Source of the DNA: Chloroflexota bacterium
Lineage (GTDB): Bacteria; Chloroflexota; Dehalococcoidia; UBA3495
NCBI GenBank assembly: GCA_002716645.1
Contig: PBBR01000018.1
Coordinates: 1 to 11,256 of the forward strand
DNA length: 11,256 bases
Direction: 5' to 3'
Part shown: positions 1-6,461 of the stretch, in pieces
Layout of the letters: each line of letters starts with the position of its first letter
Numbering within the stretch: position 1 is the first letter of the stretch
The notes under the pieces: model-generated
The model's input: the letters and a program-made list of their open reading frames with translations, nothing else
Databases searched by the model: none
Told to the model about the DNA's origin: nothing
Program-made: the position numbers and the translations under genes

Positions 1-245
1 AAATTTTCTACGTAATCAATAGTTGCTTCTTCTAGGAAAGGAGCGCTGTCAGAGTCCATTAAGAAGCTGACGCCATCCATGCTTAGTACTGTATCGTCTG
101 CTTGGCTTTCATTTTCCATAGTCAGCATGTACTGTAACCCGCCGTTCTCAGACGGCATGGCGACGACTCGTAAGGAACTTCCAGATTCTCCTTCTCCTTC
201 GATTACTTCCTTGAGTTTCTCGATTGCTAGTGTTGTTACTTCCAT
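1..245 (-). CDS. HesB/IscA-like protein, partial, first Cys lost
   Basis: The C-terminal end lies beyond the left edge; 81 residues are visible. The translation follows the A-type Fe-S carrier (HesB/IscA/ErpA) fold: an opening helix (about 6-16), a strand with LRVV (25-28), the motif GGLQY (35-39) and a late segment ending in IDYVENF. ATG at 245 is preceded by AGGGGAG at a good distance. Family members carry and deliver Fe-S clusters using a Cys in a GGCSGFQY-like motif plus a C-terminal CxC pair. Here the first Cys position is occupied by Asn34 (SENGGLQY), so cluster binding in the usual way looks unlikely unless the unseen C-terminus compensates. It may be a structural or divergent HesB-domain protein. 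The family call is fairly sure; the function is not. Confidence 0.72.
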   Translation of the reverse strand, partial: MEVTTLAIEKLKEVIEGEGESGSSLRVVAMPSENGGLQYMLTMENESQADDTVLSMDGVSFLMDSDSAPFLEEATIDYVEN

Positions 246-308
246 CTTAATTCTCCCCTTATCTAGGATGCTTAGGAAGGTCTTAGTAAATATATATGCC
301 TAAATTGA

Positions 309-337
309 AGGCTACCATAGCACCGGGTTACAGTCAA
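309..337 (-). promoter_or_regulatory. Possible promoter of the HesB-like gene
   Basis: On the minus strand TTGACT (332-337) is followed after 17 bases by TAGCCT (309-314). The -35 is good and the -10 is poor. Transcription would start near 302, about 57 bases before the HesB-like start codon. Confidence 0.3.
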
Positions 338-367
338 TTAGTATTCGTGCTGCGTAAAGTGTATTTG

Positions 368-1615
368 TTATATTGAAGCTAGCTTGGCGAGAGCTAAATT
401 GGCTGCAACTTTTCCAGACACGATAGCTCCATTAATAGAGCCATTTTCCCGATAATCTCCACATACTAGGACTCCGTTTTCAAGATATACAGTCTGATCT
501 TTTATTCTTGAAAATTTTGGTGATTGGTCTGGCAGTACGTGAGGTATTACGTAAGAGTTCAGATGCTCCCACTTGTCAACTTCATTGCCGAACCAATCTC
601 GTGCTTGTGTTACCACATCTGACATCATGTCCAAATCATTGTCATATTTGTTACCTAGGACTGTTATTGATATTAACGATTTACCGTCTGGCGCGTATGA
701 CATTGATACATTACTAGGGACGCATAAACTATTTATGGGTCCGTAGCCTGTTCCGTTTAGCGCTAGACAATCTTTGATGCCTGGCGACTTGTCGGCACAA
801 AAGTAAATGCACGTTGAGCCTTTACATGAGGCATATGGTACTTCTATAAGGGTTTCTGCGGAAGGACCGTCAGTAGCGACGATCACAGTATCGGCGTTAA
901 TATGGTCACCGGAAGATGTCTCGATCGCAGTTCCTGTTACGCGTGTTACATGGGTGTTCAATAGAGTTGACTTATGAGGTAGTGATTGTCCCATTTGCGA
1001 AGGAATAGCCTGCATTCCTTGCTCTGGAAGAGTCGTCTCACCCGCTGACATCATTGAGAATATGAACTCAAACATGATACTTGATGTGACCAATTCGCTA
1101 TCCCCGAATACCCCGCCTAATAGTGGCTTAAAGAAGGTTTTGATGATCTGTTCGGAAAAGCCTAGGTTTTTCAGATATTGGCTACTCTGGATATCCTCGC
1201 CATTGAAAATGTCATTTAGAGATTTGCTTTTGAGTGCTCTCCGGAGTAACCCAACTTTCAACTTGTCCTGTAATGACCCTATCGGAGCGCGAAGAGTATT
1301 CAGTAAATTTAGAGGCTTACGCCAAGGGTCAGCCACTTTATGGAATCTATTGTTTATGCGCACAAGACTTCCGGGATAGAACTCATGCAAGTTGAGCGAT
1401 TCGTAATCTAGTTCTCGCTTAGTGTCAGGATAGGCTGTAAATAAGACTTGAAACCCTCTATCAAGTAAATACCCATTGATGTAGTCTGTTCGTAGTCTAC
1501 CTCCTACGGAATCAGATTTGTCTACTAACAAAAATGACGTATTTGAGCGATGTAATTCTCGTGCACAGGAAAGCCCTGCCAATCCTGCTCCTACTATTAT
1601 TACGTCATATTTCAT
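368..1615 (-). CDS. FAD-dependent amine-oxidase/phytoene-desaturase-like oxidoreductase
   Basis: This 415-residue flavoprotein opens with the Rossmann dinucleotide motif GAGLAGL (residues 9-15), followed by an acidic residue and GGR (VDKSDSVGGRLRT, about 31-43). That pattern is typical of the NAD(P)-binding amine oxidase/phytoene desaturase superfamily. The segment LLDRGFQVL and the C-terminal FAD-binding stretch (VLVCGDYRENGSINGAIVSGKVAA) fit the same group. No signal peptide or membrane segment is evident, so it is probably cytoplasmic or peripheral. Its substrate cannot be told; carotenoids, other isoprenoids, lipids or amines are possible. Its start codon lies inside the end of the upstream SRPBCC-SDR gene (11-base overlap), so the two are one operon and probably translationally coupled. 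Relatives of this pair occur in some light- or singlet-oxygen-induced clusters of other bacteria (recalled from the literature), which fits the B12 regulator nearby. Confidence 0.85.
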   Translation of the reverse strand: MKYDVIIVGAGLAGLSCARELHRSNTSFLLVDKSDSVGGRLRTDYINGYLLDRGFQVLFTAYPDTKRELDYESLNLHEFYPGSLVRINNRFHKVADPWRKPLNLLNTLRAPIGSLQDKLKVGLLRRALKSKSLNDIFNGEDIQSSQYLKNLGFSEQIIKTFFKPLLGGVFGDSELVTSSIMFEFIFSMMSAGETTLPEQGMQAIPSQMGQSLPHKSTLLNTHVTRVTGTAIETSSGDHINADTVIVATDGPSAETLIEVPYASCKGSTCIYFCADKSPGIKDCLALNGTGYGPINSLCVPSNVSMSYAPDGKSLISITVLGNKYDNDLDMMSDVVTQARDWFGNEVDKWEHLNSYVIPHVLPDQSPKFSRIKDQTVYLENGVLVCGDYRENGSINGAIVSGKVAANLALAKLASI

Positions 1616-3002
1616 AGTCTTTTGACTTTCCTAGATAATGCTCTAGCGCTTCCTCAATACGCGGGAATATATAAGCATATCCGCTTTGTGATAACTTAGT
1701 GGAATCTACTCTGGTGCTCGCCAAGATAGTCTCCTTGCCCATTTGCCCGAACATAATCTTTATTATGAAAGCTGGTATTGTGGCCACAGTAGGCCTGCGT
1801 AAGGACGTGCCTAGTTGTTTAGTAAATTCTTCGTTAGTTACCGTGTTAGGAGAAGCAATGTTTATAGGTCCTTCTACAGTCGAATTTATCATCAAGTGAT
1901 GGATAGCACAGATTGCGTCATCCAAGCTAATCCAACTCATATATTGTTTGCCATGTCCAATCTTGCCGCCAAATCCTAGTTTGAAAGGCATCAGTAGTTT
2001 TTTTAGTGCGCCTCCCATTGGATTTATCACTACCCCAAAGCGTAAATTTACAACACGTATCCCTTGGTCAGTAGCGGATCGTGTAGACCGTTCCCATTCA
2101 TCAACCACTTGAGCAAGAAATCCGGTCCCATTTGGAGATTGTTCATTTAGTAAATCGTTTCCAGCATCTCCGTAATATCCAGTAGCCGACGCGCACAATA
2201 AAGCTTTTGGAGGGCATTTCAAGTTTGATAGTGATTCGGCAAGAAATTTAGTGCTATTGATTCTACTATCGGAGATCCTTGCTTTTTTCTTTTTAGTCCA
2301 CCTGCTTTCCCCGACATTCTCTCCCGCTAAGTGGATAACGTAGTCAAATCCCTCTAGGGATTCACTATCTATAATATGGTTTAAAGGGTCCCAAAAAATA
2401 GTGCCTTCATCGTTTAAGTTGGAGTTACGGACCAATCTAACTACCTGATGGCCTCCAGTAGATAAATACGAGCTTAAAGCTTGTCCGATTAAACCTGTAG
2501 ATCCTGATATTAGTATCTTAGTCACATCGTCTGGTTGATGTCTGCTATGAGATCGCAAGTCTGAGCGCAAAACGTTGTGTCTGTAGGTGAACATTTTTTG
2601 GAGCAAGTTCTTCACTATCGGACCACCTAATATATTGCCGATTATTCCACCATGCATAGAATATTCTATTTCATCTTCTAATATGCATGTATCTTCATTT
2701 TGTGGCTCTATCTTGTGTATGTGTTTCCAATATGAGAAGGGGCCTTTGATGAGAATGTCTGCGAATTGACGGTCTTGAATGAAATCGGTATGTTTCAAAA
2801 ACCACTTAGCGGATAATGGCCCAATTTTAGTCTTGATAGTGATAGACCCATTATCTTCGATGCTTCCTAGCTTCTCTATAGTTTCAGCCGGTTGCCAAGG
2901 CGGGTTTAGTCTCTCAAAAGCTCCTTCTCTACAATGCCAATTGAAAACCGTGTTTGCTGAGTGGTTTAATTGGGATCGCTTAACGTAGGTCATAGTATTC
3001 AT
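1605..3002 (-). CDS. SRPBCC-SDR fusion protein, TIGR01777 family
   Basis: This 465-residue protein has three parts. Residues 1-150 are an SRPBCC (START-like, ligand-binding) domain with the signature FERLNPPW. Residues 162 to about 400 are an atypical short-chain dehydrogenase/epimerase with the nucleotide motif GSTGLIG (167-173), HLAGENV (224-230) and SATGYYGD (272-279), typical of the TIGR01777/YfcH group. Residues from about 408 to 457 match the DUF1731 tail (RVDSTKLSQSGYAYIFPRIEEAL). It probably binds NAD(P) and a hydrophobic ligand; the reaction is unknown. The ATG at 3002 is chosen because AAAGGA lies seven bases upstream. An in-frame ATG at 3053 would add 17 residues but has no ribosome site. 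It is the first gene of an operon with the FAD oxidoreductase. About 280 bases of leader separate it from the candidate promoter near 3292-3320. Confidence 0.88.
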   Translation of the reverse strand: MNTMTYVKRSQLNHSANTVFNWHCREGAFERLNPPWQPAETIEKLGSIEDNGSITIKTKIGPLSAKWFLKHTDFIQDRQFADILIKGPFSYWKHIHKIEPQNEDTCILEDEIEYSMHGGIIGNILGGPIVKNLLQKMFTYRHNVLRSDLRSHSRHQPDDVTKILISGSTGLIGQALSSYLSTGGHQVVRLVRNSNLNDEGTIFWDPLNHIIDSESLEGFDYVIHLAGENVGESRWTKKKKARISDSRINSTKFLAESLSNLKCPPKALLCASATGYYGDAGNDLLNEQSPNGTGFLAQVVDEWERSTRSATDQGIRVVNLRFGVVINPMGGALKKLLMPFKLGFGGKIGHGKQYMSWISLDDAICAIHHLMINSTVEGPINIASPNTVTNEEFTKQLGTSLRRPTVATIPAFIIKIMFGQMGKETILASTRVDSTKLSQSGYAYIFPRIEEALEHYLGKSKDYEI

Positions 3003-3291
3003 TTTGTGGTCCTTTTCAGTGCGGAGCCAAGGCCCCACTCCGATTACTTGCATGTATTCTGACTGTCTAATATCCAGGTGATTGCTGGCACGATCTCAGA
3101 TGAGCGTAATGCACCTTTTTAGTACCCGTATGATAGTTTGCGTCGAGTTCCATTCTAAGTTCTCGTAAGGCTGTGGAATTTTGCCTAGCCAACACATACT
3201 CCCTGGGTGATGTAGATCAAGTTATACAATATTGCACCGTTAATATTTGAGCGATCAGAGTTTGCAAACATTTTATTAACATGATTATCAC

Positions 3292-3320
3292 TTTATACCG
3301 TTTGTAGAACTTGTTCTACA
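3292..3320 (-). promoter_or_regulatory. Candidate leftward promoter under the palindrome
   Basis: On the minus strand TGTAGA (3315-3320) lies 17 bases before TATAAA (3292-3297). The -35 is weak and the -10 good. It would drive the SRPBCC-SDR and FAD oxidoreductase operon with a leader of about 280 bases. The palindrome at 3303-3320 covers the -35 and part of the spacer. Confidence 0.33.
3303..3320. promoter_or_regulatory. 18-base perfect palindrome, candidate operator A
   Basis: TGTAGAAC and GTTCTACA face each other across two bases with no mismatch. The same layout, TGTAGAAT-AT-ATTCTATA, recurs at 4764-4781 upstream of the acyl-CoA dehydrogenase. Two such sites in intergenic DNA on either side of a regulator gene suggest a shared dimeric repressor or activator. 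Confidence 0.6.
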
Positions 3321-3336
3321 CGCAATGCCGTTTATG

Positions 3337-3365
3337 TTGACCTTCTTCCACTTACTGTGTATCAT
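3337..3365 (+). promoter_or_regulatory. Promoter of the zinc-ribbon gene
   Basis: TTGACC (3337-3342) and TATCAT (3360-3365) are separated by exactly 17 bases and each match the sigma-70 consensus at five of six positions. Transcription would start near 3372, about 100 bases before the GTG start at 3474. The -10 lies in the small palindrome TATCATGATA. Confidence 0.55.
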
Positions 3366-3473
3366 GATAGACATGTAAACAGAAATTTGTCAATCTTGTA
3401 CTACAAATGCGAGTGCGAAATGGATTTAGCGTGTGGGTCCCAGCTAAATATACCTGCTGAAGCGAGGTGAGAA

Positions 3474-3668
3474 GTGTTCTGGTTTAAGTTGTGTCAGAAA
3501 TGTGAAGGAGATTTATTCGAGAGTAGGGATAGTTTCGGTCCGTTTGTAACTTGTATTCAATGTGGGAGTTATTTTGCTGGGACGGTAGCTGCGCCTCAAG
3601 AAATAGACGAAAGCGTATTTATACGTGAGCAAGTTCGTCGTCGTCGGTCTCGTCGGAAAGCTGCATGA
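3474..3668 (+). CDS. Small zinc-ribbon protein with basic tail
   Basis: The 64 residues contain two CxxC knuckles, C7-x2-C10 and C27-x2-C30, sixteen residues apart, which is the geometry of a zinc ribbon. The C-terminus (about 52-62, RRRRSRR) is strongly basic, suggesting nucleic-acid contact. The start is GTG, with GAGGTGA only about three bases upstream, rather close but the best available. The gene is preceded by a good promoter and converges with the B12-binding regulator, the two stops being 54 bases apart. I do not recognise a named family. It could be a small transcription- or ribosome-associated zinc protein. No reaction can be assigned. Confidence 0.7.
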   Translation: MFWFKLCQKCEGDLFESRDSFGPFVTCIQCGSYFAGTVAAPQEIDESVFIREQVRRRRSRRKAA

Positions 3669-3722
3669 CGAATGGTGATTTGTACGAAGTGTTCTATTTG
3701 CGAAGTCAAAAGAGGATTTGGG

Positions 3723-4601
3723 TTAGTCTGAAATGAGTTGTTTGAGAGGTACTTCTAAGGCGTCGGCTAGTTTCAAAACTACACCGATAGTCAAATTCTG
3801 TTTGCCGTTCTCGACTGCACTTATGTAGGTTCTGTCCAATGAAGAGGCTTGGGCTAACTGTTCTTGATTCCAGCTTCTCCCTTTTCGCAAATCCTGTATT
3901 CTGGAGCCCATCACTATTAAGTATTCATTTAGGCTCAAAGGGTCCTTTGAGAGTCCTCCGAGGCGGCGAGCCTCTTGGACTGCACTGTATGCGTCGGTGG
4001 CGAATCCATCCGGTCCAAGCCCTTCAGCTTGATCGCTATCGGTAACTCCGTATCCCCCTAGTAGTATCTTCGGTGCATCGGGCAGTCTTCTTAGTTGGGT
4101 GATTATTTGACCTGCTGTGCTAAGGTCTTCCTTCATGGAAACGGATAATGCGACAAGCTCAGGGTGGCCCTGGCGGACGAACTCAACTAAATCGTGAGTT
4201 GGTGTGTCTGCTCCTAGGAATTCAACGTCCCATCCATCTACTAATAAGAGGTCTGCGATCATTCGGGATCCCACATAATGGAAATTACCTTCTACGCATG
4301 TTACAACTGCCTTGATTCCCCATTTCGTTGTAGCGTGGTAGCGTTGTCTCATTTGGTCCATAATGTCTAGTGTCATCTGGGTTGCAAGATGCTCTTGCGC
4401 TATGTTGATCTCGCCGGTGTGCCACATTTCACCGACTCGAATCTGGGATTTACCAACGATTGAAACCAGTATACTGACTGGGCTCAGCCCTTGGCGTATA
4501 GCATCTTCTATTACAGATATCGTGGTGTCGGGATCTCTCCGGATTAGAGCGTCTAGGTAACGATCACTCAGTTTAGTTGTTACTAGATCGTCTGTACTCA
4601 T
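3723..4601 (-). CDS. CarH/LitR-like B12-binding regulator with C-terminal XRE HTH
   Basis: This 292-residue protein has a helical cap (about 10-90), a Rossmann-type cobalamin-binding domain (about 96-215) and an XRE/Cro helix-turn-helix (about 229-289, with NQEQLAQASSLDRTYISAVENGK). The cap holds W60-H61 and, exactly ten residues after W60, E70-H71. This is the W-x9-EH signature that surrounds adenosylcobalamin in CarH, including the neighbouring His that forms the second cobalt ligand after light exposure. The B12 domain has GNFHYVG, with H108 as the likely lower ligand, and then FLGADTP and LLGGYG, all as in CarH. Known CarH/LitR proteins carry an N-terminal MerR domain; here the DNA-binding part is XRE-type and C-terminal. 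Start: ATG at 4601 follows GGAGGG at eight bases; an upstream ATG at 4664 lacks such a site. It likely acts as a B12-dependent, perhaps light-released, repressor. Light response is inferred only. Confidence 0.88.
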   Translation of the reverse strand: MSTDDLVTTKLSDRYLDALIRRDPDTTISVIEDAIRQGLSPVSILVSIVGKSQIRVGEMWHTGEINIAQEHLATQMTLDIMDQMRQRYHATTKWGIKAVVTCVEGNFHYVGSRMIADLLLVDGWDVEFLGADTPTHDLVEFVRQGHPELVALSVSMKEDLSTAGQIITQLRRLPDAPKILLGGYGVTDSDQAEGLGPDGFATDAYSAVQEARRLGGLSKDPLSLNEYLIVMGSRIQDLRKGRSWNQEQLAQASSLDRTYISAVENGKQNLTIGVVLKLADALEVPLKQLISD

Positions 4602-4670
4602 ATGCGAATCCCTCCAGTGCTTTAGATAGCTATATTTGATGTATTTGAACATCGTTAATGTCACTCATAT

Positions 4671-4691
4671 TTTACACAAATATTGTGTAAA
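4671..4691. promoter_or_regulatory. 21-base palindrome, likely autoregulatory operator
   Basis: TTTACACAA (4671-4679) and TTGTGTAAA (4683-4691) form a perfect inverted repeat around ATA. On the minus strand TTTACA (4686-4691) resembles a -35, with TATGAG sixteen bases on as a weak -10, so the palindrome would cover the regulator's own promoter. Symmetric operators of this size suit XRE-type dimers. Confidence 0.55.
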
Positions 4692-4746
4692 CGCAAGATG
4701 CGTACGGAGTGTTTTGTGCTTACGATAGTCGTGAGCGGCGTGTTTG

Positions 4747-4776
4747 TTGACTAAGTGATGTGTTGTAGAATATATT
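4747..4776 (+). promoter_or_regulatory. Promoter of the acyl-CoA dehydrogenase operon
   Basis: TTGACT (4747-4752), an 18-base spacer and TATATT (4771-4776) form a good sigma-70-like promoter pointing right. The -10 lies inside the palindrome at 4764-4781, so a protein bound there would block polymerase. The leader is about 160 bases. Confidence 0.5.
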
Positions 4777-4781
4777 CTATA
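4764..4781. promoter_or_regulatory. Palindrome on the -10, candidate operator B
   Basis: TGTAGAAT-AT-ATTCTATA has a perfect 14-base core, TAGAATATATTCTA (4766-4779). It aligns without gaps to the palindrome at 3303-3320, giving the shared form TGTAGAAY-N2-RTTCTAYA. Its place on the promoter -10 suggests repression. Confidence 0.55.
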
Positions 4782-4942
4782 TACAATAGGTGTGAAAATA
4801 GTAAACAACTTAACAGTAGTTGGGGAGTTTGATTTTTGAATTATCTAGAGTAATGGGAGTAGTGATCACTGTTCTGTTGAGAGCGATGATCCGATAAGAT
4901 ATACTACTTCCGCTCTCATTTAATTCGGAAAATGGAGGATGG

Positions 4943-6076
4943 ATGGATCTAGGTTTAACTGAAATACAGCAAATGCTGAAGAATAGTGCCAGAGAATTCC
5001 TAAGCCAGGAATGTCCGCTTACATTAGTCAGGGAATTAGAAGAGAGTAGCAAAGGTTATTCTGAGTCTTTATGGAAGCAAGTTGTAAGTCTTGGATGGAC
5101 TGGTCTGGTATTTCCTGAAGAATTTGGTGGTACGGGAGCTAGTTTTGCGGATCTTGCAGTGCTTTTGGAAGAGATGGGGAGAACCTTGCTGCCGGCTCCG
5201 TTCTTTTCTACGGTTGTATTGGGCGGTCTTACAGTTCTTGATGCTGGGTCTGATCTACAGAAGCAAGAAGTTATTCCAGGTATATGCGATGGGAGTCATA
5301 TTTTAACGGTCGCTATTCTGGAACGAGAAGGTTCTTACCAGCCTTGGGGTGTTCATATGACGGCCACGAGTCAAGGGGATAACTATGTCTTAAACGGAAC
5401 CAAGCTATTTGTTCCGGATGCAGACGTGGCACATTCTGTTCTAGTCGTTGCACGAACAACAGAATCCGATGATGCGAACTCTGGAATTACCATATTTGTT
5501 GTGCCTATGGATAATGAAGGCATAACTGTCAGTTTATTAAACAGTATCGGTGGAGAGCGACATTGTGAAATGCATTTCAATAATGTCACAGTCCCAAAGG
5601 GTAATGTTATTGGTAATGTGGACTTAGGTTGGCCGATAGTGGAAAAAATGTTGCAGCGTGCGGTCACGGCTAATTGCATAGAAATGCTTGGTGGTGCCGA
5701 AGCAGTATTAGATATGACTGTCGAGTACGCAAAGCAGAGAACGCAATTCGGTAGGCCAATAGGAAGTTTTCAAGCTATACAACATCACTGCGCTAATATG
5801 GCATCAGATGTGGAAGGTAGCCGTCATATGGCATACCATGCTGCTTGGCGTATATCAGAGAACTTGCAATGTGCTAGAGAAGTATCGATGGCAAAGGTTT
5901 GGATAACCGGTGCATATGCCAGGGTTTGCTCTACGGCTCATCAGTGTCACGGGGCGATAGGTTTCACAAAGGAACATAATTTACAACTTTATACAAGACG
6001 AGCCAAAGTGCAGCAGCTGATGTATGGTGATGTTCATGATCACAAAGCAACTGTGTTAGAGCATATTGACGACTAG
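4943..6076 (+). CDS. Acyl-CoA dehydrogenase, atypical active site
   Basis: This 377-residue flavoenzyme has the full acyl-CoA dehydrogenase layout: an N-terminal helical domain with FPEEFGGTG (57-65), a beta domain with NGTKLFVPDA (151-160), and a C-terminal helical domain with YAKQRTQFGRPIGSFQAIQHHCANM (starting at 262). The family oxidises acyl-CoA to 2-enoyl-CoA using FAD. The C-terminus reads HGAIGFTKEHNLQLYTRRAK, lacking the YEGT-type motif that carries the base of short- and medium-chain enzymes. E247 in EMLGG is a possible substitute. This resembles the FadE/ChsE-like groups that act on steroid side chains or other unusual acyl-CoAs, some of which work as heteromers. GGAGG lies just upstream of ATG 4943. 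It heads a plus-strand operon with hit, yqeK and an LLM oxidoreductase. The substrate is unknown. Confidence 0.9.
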   Translation: MDLGLTEIQQMLKNSAREFLSQECPLTLVRELEESSKGYSESLWKQVVSLGWTGLVFPEEFGGTGASFADLAVLLEEMGRTLLPAPFFSTVVLGGLTVLDAGSDLQKQEVIPGICDGSHILTVAILEREGSYQPWGVHMTATSQGDNYVLNGTKLFVPDADVAHSVLVVARTTESDDANSGITIFVVPMDNEGITVSLLNSIGGERHCEMHFNNVTVPKGNVIGNVDLGWPIVEKMLQRAVTANCIEMLGGAEAVLDMTVEYAKQRTQFGRPIGSFQAIQHHCANMASDVEGSRHMAYHAAWRISENLQCAREVSMAKVWITGAYARVCSTAHQCHGAIGFTKEHNLQLYTRRAKVQQLMYGDVHDHKATVLEHIDD

Positions 6077-6111
6077 TAGGACAAATTTTATATGTTTATG
6101 CGGAGGTAGCT

Positions 6112-6459
6112 ATGGTTACAAATCAATCAGTATTTTCGGATATCGCACGAGATCCTTTGCACCCTGCACCTATTTATAGAGATGAACAAGTTATAGTTAT
6201 TCGCGATATAAACCCGAAGGCACCTGTTCACTTGTTGATTGTTCCAATCATGCCTCTGACGTCGCTTGCGCAAATTGGCCCAAACCAAGAATCTCTTATT
6301 GGTCACATGTTTGTGGTCGCTGAAGAGATGGCTCGACGTGAGGGTGTCACGGGGACAGGATTTAGGTTGGTCCTTAACCAGGGAAGTGATTCTGGCCAAG
6401 AAATTGATCATATGCATATGCATTTGTTAGGTGGTAGAACCCTAGGCGACATGGGCTAA
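6112..6459 (+). CDS. HIT-family (HINT-like) nucleotide hydrolase
   Basis: This 115-residue protein shows the histidine triad H100-x-H102-x-H104 in DHMHMHLLGG, preceded by LNQGSDSGQEI, the hallmark of the HINT branch. The segment DINPKAPVHLLIVP (32-45) is the conserved strand before it. Such enzymes cleave adenosine 5'-phosphoramidates and acyl- or aminoacyl-adenylates through a covalent nucleotidyl-histidine. The N-terminal zinc-type CxxC found in many relatives is replaced by S-V-F-S (6-9), so no metal site is expected there. GGAGG precedes the ATG. The gene lies 35 bases after the acyl-CoA dehydrogenase and two bases before the YqeK gene, so all three are probably one transcript. A role in removing stray acyl-adenylates or dinucleotides is possible. 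Confidence 0.92.
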   Translation: MVTNQSVFSDIARDPLHPAPIYRDEQVIVIRDINPKAPVHLLIVPIMPLTSLAQIGPNQESLIGHMFVVAEEMARREGVTGTGFRLVLNQGSDSGQEIDHMHMHLLGGRTLGDMG

Positions 6460-6461
6460 CG

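Larger units (their letters stand above)
3003..3473. other. Long intergenic regulatory region, no gene seen
   Basis: These 471 bases separate the SRPBCC-SDR operon (leftward) from the zinc-ribbon gene (rightward). I see no convincing reading frame or structured RNA. The contents are an 18-base perfect palindrome (3303-3320), a candidate leftward promoter overlapping it, a good rightward promoter (3337-3365) and a small palindrome, TATCATGATA (3360-3369), over the rightward -10. The stretch 3060-3290 shows nothing I can name. Confidence 0.6.
4602..4942. other. Divergent regulatory region between regulator and dehydrogenase
   Basis: These 341 bases hold no credible gene. From left to right they contain the leader of the B12 regulator, a 21-base palindrome at 4671-4691, a rightward promoter with a palindrome on its -10 (4747-4781), then a roughly 160-base leader of the acyl-CoA dehydrogenase. 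The leader has two possible structures: AGTGATCACT (4861-4870), and an eight-base stem TGAGAGCG (4878-4885) with CGCTCTCA (4911-4918). The stem loop ends about 16 bases before the ribosome site. Confidence 0.6.

Noticed and set aside
79..303. Plus-strand open frame opposite the HesB-like gene
   Set aside because: It is the antisense shadow of a recognisable family, with no domain pattern of its own. The same applies to the open frames opposite the FAD, SDR, dehydrogenase and crotonase genes.
3003..3053. N-terminal extension of the SRPBCC-SDR protein from an ATG at 3053
   Set aside because: No ribosome site lies before 3053, while AAAGGA fits the ATG at 3002, and SRPBCC domains begin close to that point.
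3003..3473. Search for a cobalamin riboswitch or small RNA near the B12 regulator
   Set aside because: No B12-box-like conserved core or stable multi-stem structure was visible by eye.
4602..4664. Longer B12 regulator starting at 4664
   Set aside because: GGAGGG is placed exactly for the ATG at 4601, and the extra 21 residues have no domain character.
4810..5052. Minus-strand open frame across the start of the first acyl-CoA dehydrogenase
   Set aside because: It overlaps the clear start of the dehydrogenase and shows no recognisable family or ribosome site.
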